NCBI GenBank assembly: GCA_018699755.1 | Contig: JABIRQ010000003.1 | Coordinates: 1-10,260, forward strand | Length of the DNA stretch: 10,260 nucleotides | Source of the DNA: Rhodospirillaceae bacterium | GTDB lineage: Bacteria > Pseudomonadota > Alphaproteobacteria > CADEGL01 | Direction of reading: 5' to 3' | Part shown: in pieces, positions 1-7,076 of the stretch | Numbering within the stretch: the first letter of the stretch is position 1 | Layout: each line of letters begins with the position of its first letter | Program-made: the position numbers and the translations under genes | Notes under the pieces: model-generated | The model's database searches: none | Told to the model about the DNA's origin: nothing | What the model saw: only the letters and a program-made list of their open reading frames with translations

Positions 1-1794
1 CGGGTTGAGGGCTCCCGCGGCGACAAGCGTTTCCCGATCCCCGTCGACGATCCGATAAAGGCCCGATTCCTCGATCTCAAGCGTTGCGGTGGCGCGGCCC
101 TGCCCGGTTTCGATCAGGCGCAGCGTGTCTTCCTGGCCGCTTGGCGAAAAGACTGTAACGGGGCGGTCCAAGGGTTCCAGGCTGCGCCGGAGGATTTCGA
201 TACGATCGCGGTCGGCCGTCGCCCGCAGGACGTCCTCTTCGAGTTCGGGCTCCTTCATCAGCCAATGCGACAGGCGGCGCAGCAGTTCCGCTTGCGGCCC
301 GCCACCCTCGTAGTCGCGGGCCCATAACCAAAGATGGTCGCTCAGGATCTGGGCGACCCGGCCTTCGCCGAAGCGGTCGAGGATCAGGAGGGGGCGTCCC
401 TCCGCGCCTTCCATCAGGACGGTTCCGCGCTGGGCGTCGACCTCGATCTGGCGGAACCAGGGACCCCAGCGGGGCTCGTCGGATCGCCCGCCGGCCAGGT
501 TGTCGGTGATCGGATGGCGCCGGCCGGATTCGGTCAGGCGCGGCAGAAAGCGGCGTTCGACGACACGCCCCGTCGGTGCGCCCGGGAGGGCCTCGCGCAG
601 CGGCGTGTTGTAGAGGCTCAACGGCGTGGCGAATGTCGGGCCGACGGCGACCAAGACCGCGCCTCCCCCGCGCACGTATTCGACGATATTGGCGACATAG
701 CGCAAGGGAAGGACGCCGCGCCGCCGGTAGCGGTCGAAAATGACAAGATCGAAGTCGTGCAGCTTGACTTCGAACAACTCCCGCACGGGAAAAGTGATCA
801 GCGACAATTCCCGCAGGGGGGTTCGGTCTTGTTTCTCCGGCGGACGCAGGATGGTGAAATGAATCAGGTCGACCGAGGGGTCGGACTTGAGGAAGCGCCG
901 CCAGGTGCGTTCGCCCGGATGGGGCTCGCCGGAGATCAGCAGGACCTTGAGTCTGTCGCGCACGGCGTTGAGCACGGTGACGGCGCGGTTGTTCGCCAGG
1001 GTCAGCTCGCCCTCTCGCGGTGGGATCTCCAATTCGACGATCAGTTCCCCTGCATGTTCCGGCGTGACCTCCAGGGTCTCGGTTCGGCCGATGGCCGCCG
1101 TCCGCCTCTCGACCACGCGGCCGTCGAGACGGATGACGACGGCGGCCTCGCTCTCGGCGGCGGGTGCTCCGCCCGCTTCCATCACCCGAAACCGCAGGGC
1201 GACCGGGCGGTCGACGATGGCGAAACCCGGGGCTTGGACGATCGTAATACGTCGATCGAAGGCATGGCGCTCGCCCGTCAACAGAACATGAATCGGCGCG
1301 TCCAGATTGCGAATGGGCACGTCCAAGGGATCGTGGATCCGGCCGTCGGTGATCGCGACGATGGCGGCCAAGCGCTCGCGCGGCATGGCGGCCAGGGTCT
1401 CGTCCAGTGCTGCCAGCAGCCGAGTGCCGCCGCCGTCGCCGGCGTCCTTCACGAGCGCCGTGCGCAGCTCCAAGGATGGATCCCCTTCGGCGATCCGCTC
1501 CAATTCGGCCAGGGCGGTTTCCGTGCGTGCAGGCCGATCCCCGATCTTCTGGCTGCCGCTGTCATCGACCAGGGCGAGCAGCACGTCCGGCAGGGCGCTC
1601 CGCTCTTCGATCAGCGCCTGGGGATTGGCCAAGACAAGCAGGATCGCGGCCGCGGCCAGGGCGCGCCAAGGCCAGCCGCCCGCTCGCGCGGGGAGCGAAG
1701 CGAGCAGCCCCAGAGCCATCAGGCCGGCCAGTGTGATCAGGCCCCATTCGGGCAGCAACGGGGCAAAGTCGACGCTGAAATCCGTGGCGGTCAT
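1..1794 (-). CDS. Membrane-anchored VWA / GATase-like protein, last visible gene of the MoxR operon (3' end missing)
   Basis: The frame is open from the ATG at 1794 to the window edge (598 codons); the C-terminus is missing. Two hydrophobic helices (about 17-37 and 44-60) are joined by a short Arg-containing loop. A von Willebrand A-type domain follows (about 70-170), with DDSGS near residue 77 fitting the MIDAS pattern DxSxS and an ITDG motif near 147. After a beta-rich stretch (about 185-275) comes a Rossmann-like region (about 280-510) of the kind annotated as glutamine amidotransferase-like. I find no cysteine in the translated part, so amidotransferase catalysis is not expected. The positive-inside rule puts everything after residue 60 in the periplasm. 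The ATG overlaps the upstream stop as ATGA, implying coupled translation. The likely role is in envelope integrity together with the MoxR ATPase; this is inferred from the operon. Confidence 0.85.
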   Translation of the reverse strand, partial: MTATDFSVDFAPLLPEWGLITLAGLMALGLLASLPARAGGWPWRALAAAAILLVLANPQALIEERSALPDVLLALVDDSGSQKIGDRPARTETALAELERIAEGDPSLELRTALVKDAGDGGGTRLLAALDETLAAMPRERLAAIVAITDGRIHDPLDVPIRNLDAPIHVLLTGERHAFDRRITIVQAPGFAIVDRPVALRFRVMEAGGAPAAESEAAVVIRLDGRVVERRTAAIGRTETLEVTPEHAGELIVELEIPPREGELTLANNRAVTVLNAVRDRLKVLLISGEPHPGERTWRRFLKSDPSVDLIHFTILRPPEKQDRTPLRELSLITFPVRELFEVKLHDFDLVIFDRYRRRGVLPLRYVANIVEYVRGGGAVLVAVGPTFATPLSLYNTPLREALPGAPTGRVVERRFLPRLTESGRRHPITDNLAGGRSDEPRWGPWFRQIEVDAQRGTVLMEGAEGRPLLILDRFGEGRVAQILSDHLWLWARDYEGGGPQAELLRRLSHWLMKEPELEEDVLRATADRDRIEILRRSLEPLDRPVTVFSPSGQEDTLRLIETGQGRATATLEIEESGLYRIVDGDRETLVAAGALNP

Positions 1795-4514
1795 TGGCCC
1801 AACCGCTCCAGGATCGCGGGAACATGCACTTGATCCGCCTTGTAGTTCCCGGTCAGGGCATACATCACGAGATTCACGCCGAACCGGTAGGCCAGTTCAC
1901 GCTGGCGCTCTCCGCCGGGCATCGTCGGGTAGATCGGTCGGTCGAGGGAATCGACGGCCCAGGCGCCGGCCCAGTCGTTGGCGCCGACCAGAACCGAAGA
2001 GACCGGGGGGGCCGCGCCATCACCTGCCTCGACCCAGACCTGTCCGCCGGCCCAACGCCCGGGAAACGCCTCCAGCAGATAGAAGGATCTGGTCAGGACG
2101 TGGCCGTCCGGCACGGGTTCCAGCGGTGGCAGATTCAAGCCGCGCAGCTGGCGGCGCAGGTCAGCCGATGAGAGGGCCCGGGCGCCTCCCAGGCCGCGGC
2201 CTTGCTGATCTTGAGTGTCGAACAGGATCATGCCGCCGGTCCTCAGGAAACGGTTCAGGCGCTGCACCGCATCGGCGGTCAAAGGCGGTGCGTCGCGGCG
2301 GATCGGCCAATAGAGCAGGGGAAAGAACGCCAGTTCGTCGCGACTCGGATCGACGCCGATGGGCCCACCCAGCTCGACGCTGGTGCGCCGCTCCAGGATA
2401 TCGCTCAGTCCGACGAGGCCCGCCCGGCTCCGCGAATCCGTCTCTTCCGAACCGGTCAGAACATAGGCCAGCCTGGTTTCGATTGCGGCGCCCAACGCGA
2501 AGCTATCCTCGCCTTGGGCGTGGCCGGAAGCCGGGGCGAAGATGGCCGCGCCCGCCAAGCCGGCGGCCAGCAGCATCGTCGTTCGATGCCAAGGAAGGAC
2601 GCCGCGCAAAGCCAGGCTGATCGCCAAGTCCAAGAAGGCGAGGAGCAGCGCCGCGGTCAGTAGCCAGGGGCGGAGATCGGTTTCTCGCCGCTCGCCATAG
2701 GTCGTGATCGCAGCGCCGGCGGAAAGAAGCTCCAGCGGGGCCAGGACAGGATCGGAATCGGCGATATTGACGGCACGCCGGGTGCGGTCGTCGCCATAAT
2801 ATCCGGGCGGGGCCTCGGGACCGATCGCGATGGGTTCGGACGCGCCGCGGAGGATCGGTTTGGCCGCGGGCGACGGCGGGCCGAGACGACCGAAGCCATC
2901 CAGGGATTCGATCGGGACGAGCCGGCCCACGGTTTCTTCCGCGCCGGGCGGATTGGTCGCGAGGGCGGTTAACCGGTGCAGCATTTCGACGAACAGCCCG
3001 GAGAGCGACAGGTTCGACCATTCGGGATTGGCCGTCGTGTGGAACAACACGATCCAGCCGTCCCCGTTTTGGGCCGCCGTGACGATCGGCGTGCCGTCGG
3101 TCAGGCGTGCCCAGGTCCGCGTGCTCAAATCGGGCGAAGGCTGGGCCAGAACCTGGCGGCGGATCTCGACGTCGGAGGGGACGCCGATGCCGTAAAACGG
3201 GCTTTCCTCGGCAAAGGGAGCGAGACCGACCGGCTGGTTCCAGGACATTGCGCCGCCGAAGCTGCGGCCGCCCACACGCAGGCGAACAGGCACCAGACGC
3301 TCGCCGCCCTGGGCCATCGAGGGACCGGCGAAACGGATCAGCAGACCGCCCTCGCGAACCCATTGTCCCAACGCGTCGACAAGGTGGTCGGCCAGGTCCG
3401 CCACATCGGGCAGGGCGATGGTGGAAGCGTCGCCTCCCAACAGCTCCACGATCGGCGCCGACCGAACTTCGGCGAAGGGCGTGAGCGCTCGCTCGAGATA
3501 GTACAACTCGCCCAGCAGCGGCAGGTCGGGGTCGGCGGCGATATCGGCTGCCAGGCCGACGATGCTCCGCTGCAAGCGCGCGTCCAGAAGGACGACTGCA
3601 CCGGCGCCTTCTTCCCCCGCAATCTCAAGCCGGCGCAAGCCGTTGCGGAGCTCCGGCGGGAGAGAGACAGCGGCCCGGGCTTCCCGGGAATCGGCCTTGA
3701 AAGCGAGCGTCTCGTCGAACAGCAGGCGGCCTTTGGCGCCGAAGCCGTGGACTTGGATCGCTTCGGAGAAACCGATCTCGGCCCGGTCGGCGCCGATGAC
3801 CAGGCGGGCACCCTCCGTCGCGGGCAGGCGCAGCAGATGGGCGCGTCGTGCCCGGAGATCCCGGGCCACAGTCAGGTTTCCGAGCCTTTGAAGCCGTTCG
3901 GCCAGTTCGACCGCGCCGGGCGAGTGCAGGCCGTCGGACAGCCACCAGACATTGAAGGCCGCGTCGAATGCGGTTTCGCCCAGTGCCTGGCTGGCAGCGT
4001 CGCGCGCCGCGGGCCAGGGAAGGGGATCGCTGGCCGCCAACCGGTCCCGGGCGGCGTTGGGCTCGAACGGGCCTTCCATCGCAGGCATGGCGCCGTCGGC
4101 CGAAGGGGCCGTTTCCAGCAGGTAGATGTCGCGCCCGGCCCGCTCCGCCCGATCGATCAAAGTGGCGGCAAGGCGCTGGCGTTCGGGCCATTCCGGCGCG
4201 GCCGTCCAGCCGTTGTCGAGGGCCAGCAGGAGCGGGCCGCCGGCCGGGAATCGTACGCCGGGATCGAGCAGCGGATGGGCGAAGCCCAGGACAAGCAGAA
4301 GCCCGATCGCCATCCGAAGCAGCAGCAACAACAAGGGCGAACGCTCGGGTGTCTCTTCCTCCTGCTCCAGATCGCGCAGCAGTCGAACGGGGGGAAATCG
4401 GGTCAGGCGGGGGGTCGGAGGGCTAATGCGCAGCAGCCACCAGATCGCGGGAAGCAGCACCAGGCCGAGAAGCAGCCAAGGGGCCGCGAAGGCGATGGGG
4501 CCGAGGCTTACCAC
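1791..4514 (-). CDS. DUF4159 domain protein with BatA-type N-terminal double membrane anchor (907 aa)
   Basis: Residues 9-28 and 60-80 are transmembrane helices of the BatA/aerotolerance-regulator N-terminal type, flanking an Arg-rich loop expected in the cytoplasm. A VWA-like domain follows (about 95-215). Its first metal-binding motif is degenerate (DNGWT at 100-104 instead of DxSxS), while LSDG at 192-195 is kept. A long region (about 220-610) contains a GATase-like segment. Helices at 615-637 and 646-665 precede the DUF4159 domain (about 670-907), recognised by TGGMILFDT, GANDWAGAWA and the C-terminal MYALTGNYKADQVHVPA. The protein contains no cysteine. The GTG start is chosen because MVSLGPIAFAAPWLLL matches the usual family N-terminus and no ATG lies nearby; it overlaps the DUF58 gene by 7 bp. 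Predicted topology puts both large domains in the periplasm. The molecular function is unknown; the operon suggests a role in the cell envelope. Confidence 0.95.
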   Translation of the reverse strand: MVSLGPIAFAAPWLLLGLVLLPAIWWLLRISPPTPRLTRFPPVRLLRDLEQEEETPERSPLLLLLLRMAIGLLLVLGFAHPLLDPGVRFPAGGPLLLALDNGWTAAPEWPERQRLAATLIDRAERAGRDIYLLETAPSADGAMPAMEGPFEPNAARDRLAASDPLPWPAARDAASQALGETAFDAAFNVWWLSDGLHSPGAVELAERLQRLGNLTVARDLRARRAHLLRLPATEGARLVIGADRAEIGFSEAIQVHGFGAKGRLLFDETLAFKADSREARAAVSLPPELRNGLRRLEIAGEEGAGAVVLLDARLQRSIVGLAADIAADPDLPLLGELYYLERALTPFAEVRSAPIVELLGGDASTIALPDVADLADHLVDALGQWVREGGLLIRFAGPSMAQGGERLVPVRLRVGGRSFGGAMSWNQPVGLAPFAEESPFYGIGVPSDVEIRRQVLAQPSPDLSTRTWARLTDGTPIVTAAQNGDGWIVLFHTTANPEWSNLSLSGLFVEMLHRLTALATNPPGAEETVGRLVPIESLDGFGRLGPPSPAAKPILRGASEPIAIGPEAPPGYYGDDRTRRAVNIADSDPVLAPLELLSAGAAITTYGERRETDLRPWLLTAALLLAFLDLAISLALRGVLPWHRTTMLLAAGLAGAAIFAPASGHAQGEDSFALGAAIETRLAYVLTGSEETDSRSRAGLVGLSDILERRTSVELGGPIGVDPSRDELAFFPLLYWPIRRDAPPLTADAVQRLNRFLRTGGMILFDTQDQQGRGLGGARALSSADLRRQLRGLNLPPLEPVPDGHVLTRSFYLLEAFPGRWAGGQVWVEAGDGAAPPVSSVLVGANDWAGAWAVDSLDRPIYPTMPGGERQRELAYRFGVNLVMYALTGNYKADQVHVPAILERLGQ

Positions 4515-5443
4515 GGGCGCCCGCCCGGCGGCGCACTCAGGGCTTGATGCAGCGCGAGCAGGGTCGTCTCCGGCGCGTGGTCCGTGCGATGGGTGAGGAA
4601 GGTCCAGCCGAGGCGCCGTGCGATCGCCGCCAAGCCCGCCCGCTGCGCCTCCATGCGATGGCGATAGCCGTCGCGCAGCCGCTCCGCCCTGCGAATCAGG
4701 ACGGCACCGTCATCCTCGACCCCTTCGAAGCGGCGCCGTCCGGCGAAGGGCAGAATTTCCTCGGCCGGGTCGAGAATCTGGATCATGTGGCCGTGTACGC
4801 CCCGGGCGGCGAAGCCGCGCAGGGCATCATTCACCGCCGCGAGGGGGGCGAGGAAGTCGCTGGCCACGATCAGTTGGGCGTGACGCGGCAGCGGACGGGC
4901 CGGCGGCAGATCGCCTTCGGTCTCCGCGCTTTCGGGGGCGCCGCCCGAAGTATCGCGCCAGACGACGCTCGGCGACCGGCCCATGAGACCGGCGGTCAGC
5001 CGCTCGACCGTCGTGCGGTCGTTCGATGGCGCCGCCCCGCCGGAGATCAGGCCGACATGCTCCCCGCCGCGCAACAGCAAGATGGCGATGGCGAGCAGCA
5101 GCAACTCGGCCCGTTCGCGCTTCGTCATGGCGGCCAAGTCCGAGCGATAGTCCATGGAGGCGGTCGCGTCGCGCCACAGCCAGACCTTCTGGGCGGCGGT
5201 CCATTCGGTCTCCCGGATATGAGGATGCGCCGTCTTGGCCGTTTGGCGCCAATCGATGCGTTGGGCCGAATCGCCCGCCTCGTAAGGCCGGAATTGCCAG
5301 AACGTGTCGCCCTGACCGACCCTGCGGCGACCATGGAGCCCTTGGCTAACCGTGTCGGCGACCCGTTCCGCCGCGACCAGCAAGGGCGGCAGGCGGGCGG
5401 CAATGCGTTTCGCCGCGCGCTCGGTCGGGCTGGCTTGGGGCAT
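4508..5443 (-). CDS. DUF58 domain protein (VWA-like, soluble), MoxR partner
   Basis: This 311-residue protein has the DUF58 signature at 43-81 (GQGDTFWQFRPYEAGDSAQRIDWRQTAK region, ending in IRETEW). A VWA-like core follows, with DATAS at 92-96 matching a DxTxS metal-binding motif and SDF at 195-197 in place of the usual TDG. There is no convincing signal peptide or membrane helix; 112-125 is hydrophobic but sits inside the VWA fold. It is therefore expected in the cytoplasm, with the MoxR ATPase encoded 38 bp upstream. DUF58 proteins commonly neighbour MoxR ATPases and are thought to be their partners or adaptors; the exact biochemistry is not known. AGAGGG lies 11 nt before the ATG and GAGG abuts it, so the ribosome site is imperfect. 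There are no cysteines. Confidence 0.95.
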   Translation of the reverse strand: MPQASPTERAAKRIAARLPPLLVAAERVADTVSQGLHGRRRVGQGDTFWQFRPYEAGDSAQRIDWRQTAKTAHPHIRETEWTAAQKVWLWRDATASMDYRSDLAAMTKRERAELLLLAIAILLLRGGEHVGLISGGAAPSNDRTTVERLTAGLMGRSPSVVWRDTSGGAPESAETEGDLPPARPLPRHAQLIVASDFLAPLAAVNDALRGFAARGVHGHMIQILDPAEEILPFAGRRRFEGVEDDGAVLIRRAERLRDGYRHRMEAQRAGLAAIARRLGWTFLTHRTDHAPETTLLALHQALSAPPGGRPW

Positions 5444-5481
5444 CCTCGTCTATACCCTCTTCCGAGCGTCCATCGGCCTCT

Positions 5482-6507
5482 TCAGGCGATCCGGTCGCAC
5501 AGCAGGTCGATCACCTGTTCCACCGTGACGCCATCGGCATGGGCGGAAAAGTTCACCGCCATCCTGTGGCGCAGCACGGGATGGGCGAGGGCCAGGATGT
5601 CTTCGACCGAAGGGGCGAGCCGCCCCTGGAGCACGGCACGAGCCCGCGCCGCCAGAGTCAGCGCCTGACTCGCCCGCGGGCCGGGTCCCCAGGCGACGGC
5701 GTCGCGGACCTCGGCTATTTCGCTCAGATCGGGGCGCCCCGCGCGGACCAGGGCAAGGATCGCATCGACCACCCGGTCGCCCACCGGCACCCGCCGAATC
5801 AGGTCCTGGGCGGCCTGTAGTTCGTCCGCCGTCATGACTTCGTCGCAGACGGCCTGGGCGCTGCCTGTCGTCTCGATCAGCATGCGGCGTTCGGATTCGA
5901 GGTCGGGATAGCCGACCCGAACTTCCATCAGGAATCGGTCGAGCTGTGCTTCGGGCAGGGGGTAGGTGCCTTCCTGCTCCAGCGGGTTCTGGGTTGCCAG
6001 CACGTGGAACGGCCGGGGCAGCGGATGATAGTCGCCGGCGACCGAGACTCGGGCCTCCTGCATGGCCTGAAGCAAGGCTGACTGGGTGCGCGGACTGGCG
6101 CGGTTCACCTCGTCCGCCATCAGAAGTTGGCAGAAAACCGGGCCGCGCACGAAGCGGAAGGAGCGCCGCCCGCCTTCCGCTTCCTCGAGCACTTCGGAGC
6201 CCAGGATATCGGCGGGCATCAGGTCCGGGGTGCATTGGATCCGGCGGTCGTCGAGGCCGAGCACCGTGCCCAAGGTTTCGACCAGGCGCGTCTTGGCCAG
6301 GCCGGGCACGCCGATGAGCAGGGCATGCCCGCCGGCGAGCAAGGTGATGAGGGTTTGATCGACCACGTCGTTCTGGCCGAAGATGACGCGGCCGACCTGG
6401 TCGCGCACGGCCCCCATGCGATGGCCGAGCGCCTCGATCTGCGCGACGAGTGCGTCGTCCGACGCATCGCTCCGTTCGATTCCGGTATCCTGGTCGGTGA
6501 GTGTCAA
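5482..6507 (-). CDS. MoxR-family AAA+ ATPase
   Basis: The 341 residues show a complete MoxR (AAA_3) ATPase: Walker A GVPGLAKT at 66-73, Walker B LLMADE at 128-133 followed by the typical VNRASPRTQSALLQAMQE, sensor 1 ATQNP at 171-175, and an AAA lid with the sensor-2-like GPGPRAS at 274-280. MoxR proteins act as chaperone-like ATPases that assemble or activate partners, usually with VWA proteins, and three VWA-type proteins follow in this operon. The start is TTG at 6507, supported by GGAGG with a 7-nt spacer. An internal ATG at 6417 (residue 31) would still leave the ATPase domain whole but has only a distant GAGG. This is the first gene of the minus-strand operon. The annotation is secure; the substrate is not. 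Confidence 0.96.
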   Translation of the reverse strand: MTLTDQDTGIERSDASDDALVAQIEALGHRMGAVRDQVGRVIFGQNDVVDQTLITLLAGGHALLIGVPGLAKTRLVETLGTVLGLDDRRIQCTPDLMPADILGSEVLEEAEGGRRSFRFVRGPVFCQLLMADEVNRASPRTQSALLQAMQEARVSVAGDYHPLPRPFHVLATQNPLEQEGTYPLPEAQLDRFLMEVRVGYPDLESERRMLIETTGSAQAVCDEVMTADELQAAQDLIRRVPVGDRVVDAILALVRAGRPDLSEIAEVRDAVAWGPGPRASQALTLAARARAVLQGRLAPSVEDILALAHPVLRHRMAVNFSAHADGVTVEQVIDLLCDRIA

Positions 6508-6514
6508 GGCGCAA

Positions 6515-6519
6515 CCTCC
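6515..6519 (-). promoter_or_regulatory. Shine-Dalgarno site of the MoxR gene, decides the TTG start
   Basis: GGAGG on the minus strand ends 7 nt before TTG at 6507. The fit and spacing are the reason for choosing the rare TTG start over the internal ATG at 6417. Confidence 0.75.
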
Positions 6520-6526
6520 GAGGCAT

Positions 6527-6533
6527 GGAGAGG
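6527..6533 (+). promoter_or_regulatory. Shine-Dalgarno site of the DUF1285 gene, favours the GTG start at 6543
   Basis: GGAGAGG is followed by a 9-nt A-rich spacer and GTG at 6543. The competing in-frame ATG at 6525 has GAGG only one base away, too close to serve as a ribosome site, and AAGG at 6506-6509 is too far from it. Confidence 0.6.
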
Positions 6534-6542
6534 AAAAAAGCA

Positions 6543-7076
6543 GTGGCGGCGAAGGACCGGAGCAAGCATCTGACGCCCCAGGAGAGCGATGTCCGTGAAC
6601 AGGATTTCGGCCTGCGCATCGCGCGAGACGGCACTTGGTTCCATCACGATTCTCCCATCCGCCGCATGCCCCTCGTCAAGCTTTTCGCAAGCGTCCTCCG
6701 GCGTGACGAGGCCGGCGACCACTGGCTGGTGACCCCGGCCGAACGGGGCCGCATCGAGGTCGAGGACGCCCCGTTCCTGGCGGTTGAGCTGACGGTCGAG
6801 GGGCGGGGCATGGATCAAGACATTACCTTCCGGACGAATGTCGACGACCTGGTCACGGCGGACAAGGCTCATCCGATAAGAATAGTGCACGATTCCGCGA
6901 CCGGCGAACCCGCGCCCTATATTCTCGTGCGCGATCGGCTGGAGGCGCGCATCGTCCGGCCCGTCTATTATCATCTCGCCGATCTGTGCGAAGAGCGCCG
7001 AATCGACGGCCGCGCCGTTCTCGGGGTGCGGAGCGGCGGGACGTTTTTCGTTCTTCATGCCGAGGAGGGTTCGTGA
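6543..7076 (+). CDS. DUF1285 family protein
   Basis: From GTG at 6543 the protein has 177 residues. It carries the DUF1285 pattern: LRIARDGTWFHHDSPIRR at 24-41, the LVKLFASVLRRD segment at 44-55, WLVTPAERGRIEVEDAPF at 61-78, and FRTNVDDLVTADKAHPIRI at 106-123. The family is a small, probably cytoplasmic protein, common in proteobacteria and without an assigned reaction. It lacks a signal peptide and membrane helices. In alphaproteobacteria it often precedes a CoA-pyrophosphatase-type NUDIX gene and a CCA-adding enzyme, as it does here. The next gene overlaps it by 4 bp (GTGA), indicating coupled translation. An ATG at 6525 would add six residues; the ribosome site argues for GTG. It faces the MoxR gene with 35 bp between start codons. 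Confidence 0.9.
   Translation: MAAKDRSKHLTPQESDVREQDFGLRIARDGTWFHHDSPIRRMPLVKLFASVLRRDEAGDHWLVTPAERGRIEVEDAPFLAVELTVEGRGMDQDITFRTNVDDLVTADKAHPIRIVHDSATGEPAPYILVRDRLEARIVRPVYYHLADLCEERRIDGRAVLGVRSGGTFFVLHAEEGS
7064..7068 (+). promoter_or_regulatory. Shine-Dalgarno site of the NUDIX gene
   Basis: GGAGG (within GAGGAGGG) lies 4 nt before GTG at 7073, inside the 3' end of the DUF1285 gene. It picks this GTG over longer in-frame extensions that would begin inside the previous gene. Confidence 0.7.

Noticed and set aside
280..510. Possible glutamine amidotransferase activity in the last operon protein (residues about 280-510, coordinates here are residues within that protein).
   Set aside because: No cysteine is visible anywhere in the translated part, so the class I nucleophile is absent; only the fold may be retained.
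334..1833. A 499-codon open frame on plus, opposite the VWA/GATase-like gene.
   Set aside because: Its translation is low-complexity (Gln, Arg, Gly, Asp rich) with no recognisable domain, while the minus strand encodes a coherent membrane protein. It is a GC-driven shadow frame.
2976..4547. A 523-codon open frame on plus, opposite the DUF4159 gene.
   Set aside because: It lies wholly over a gene with clear family motifs, ends in Gln/Arg/Gly-rich sequence and has no domain or ribosome site that I can see.
6479..6507. A perfect TTGACA hexamer on the minus strand coinciding with the MoxR TTG start, possibly a -35 element for an internally started shorter MoxR.
   Set aside because: At 17-nt spacing the -10 position reads CGGAAT, a poor match, and the TTG has a well-placed GGAGG, so the start-codon reading is better.
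5450..6634. A 394-codon open frame on minus in another frame over the MoxR gene.
   Set aside because: It is Arg/Pro/Gly-rich and out of frame with the complete MoxR ATPase motifs.
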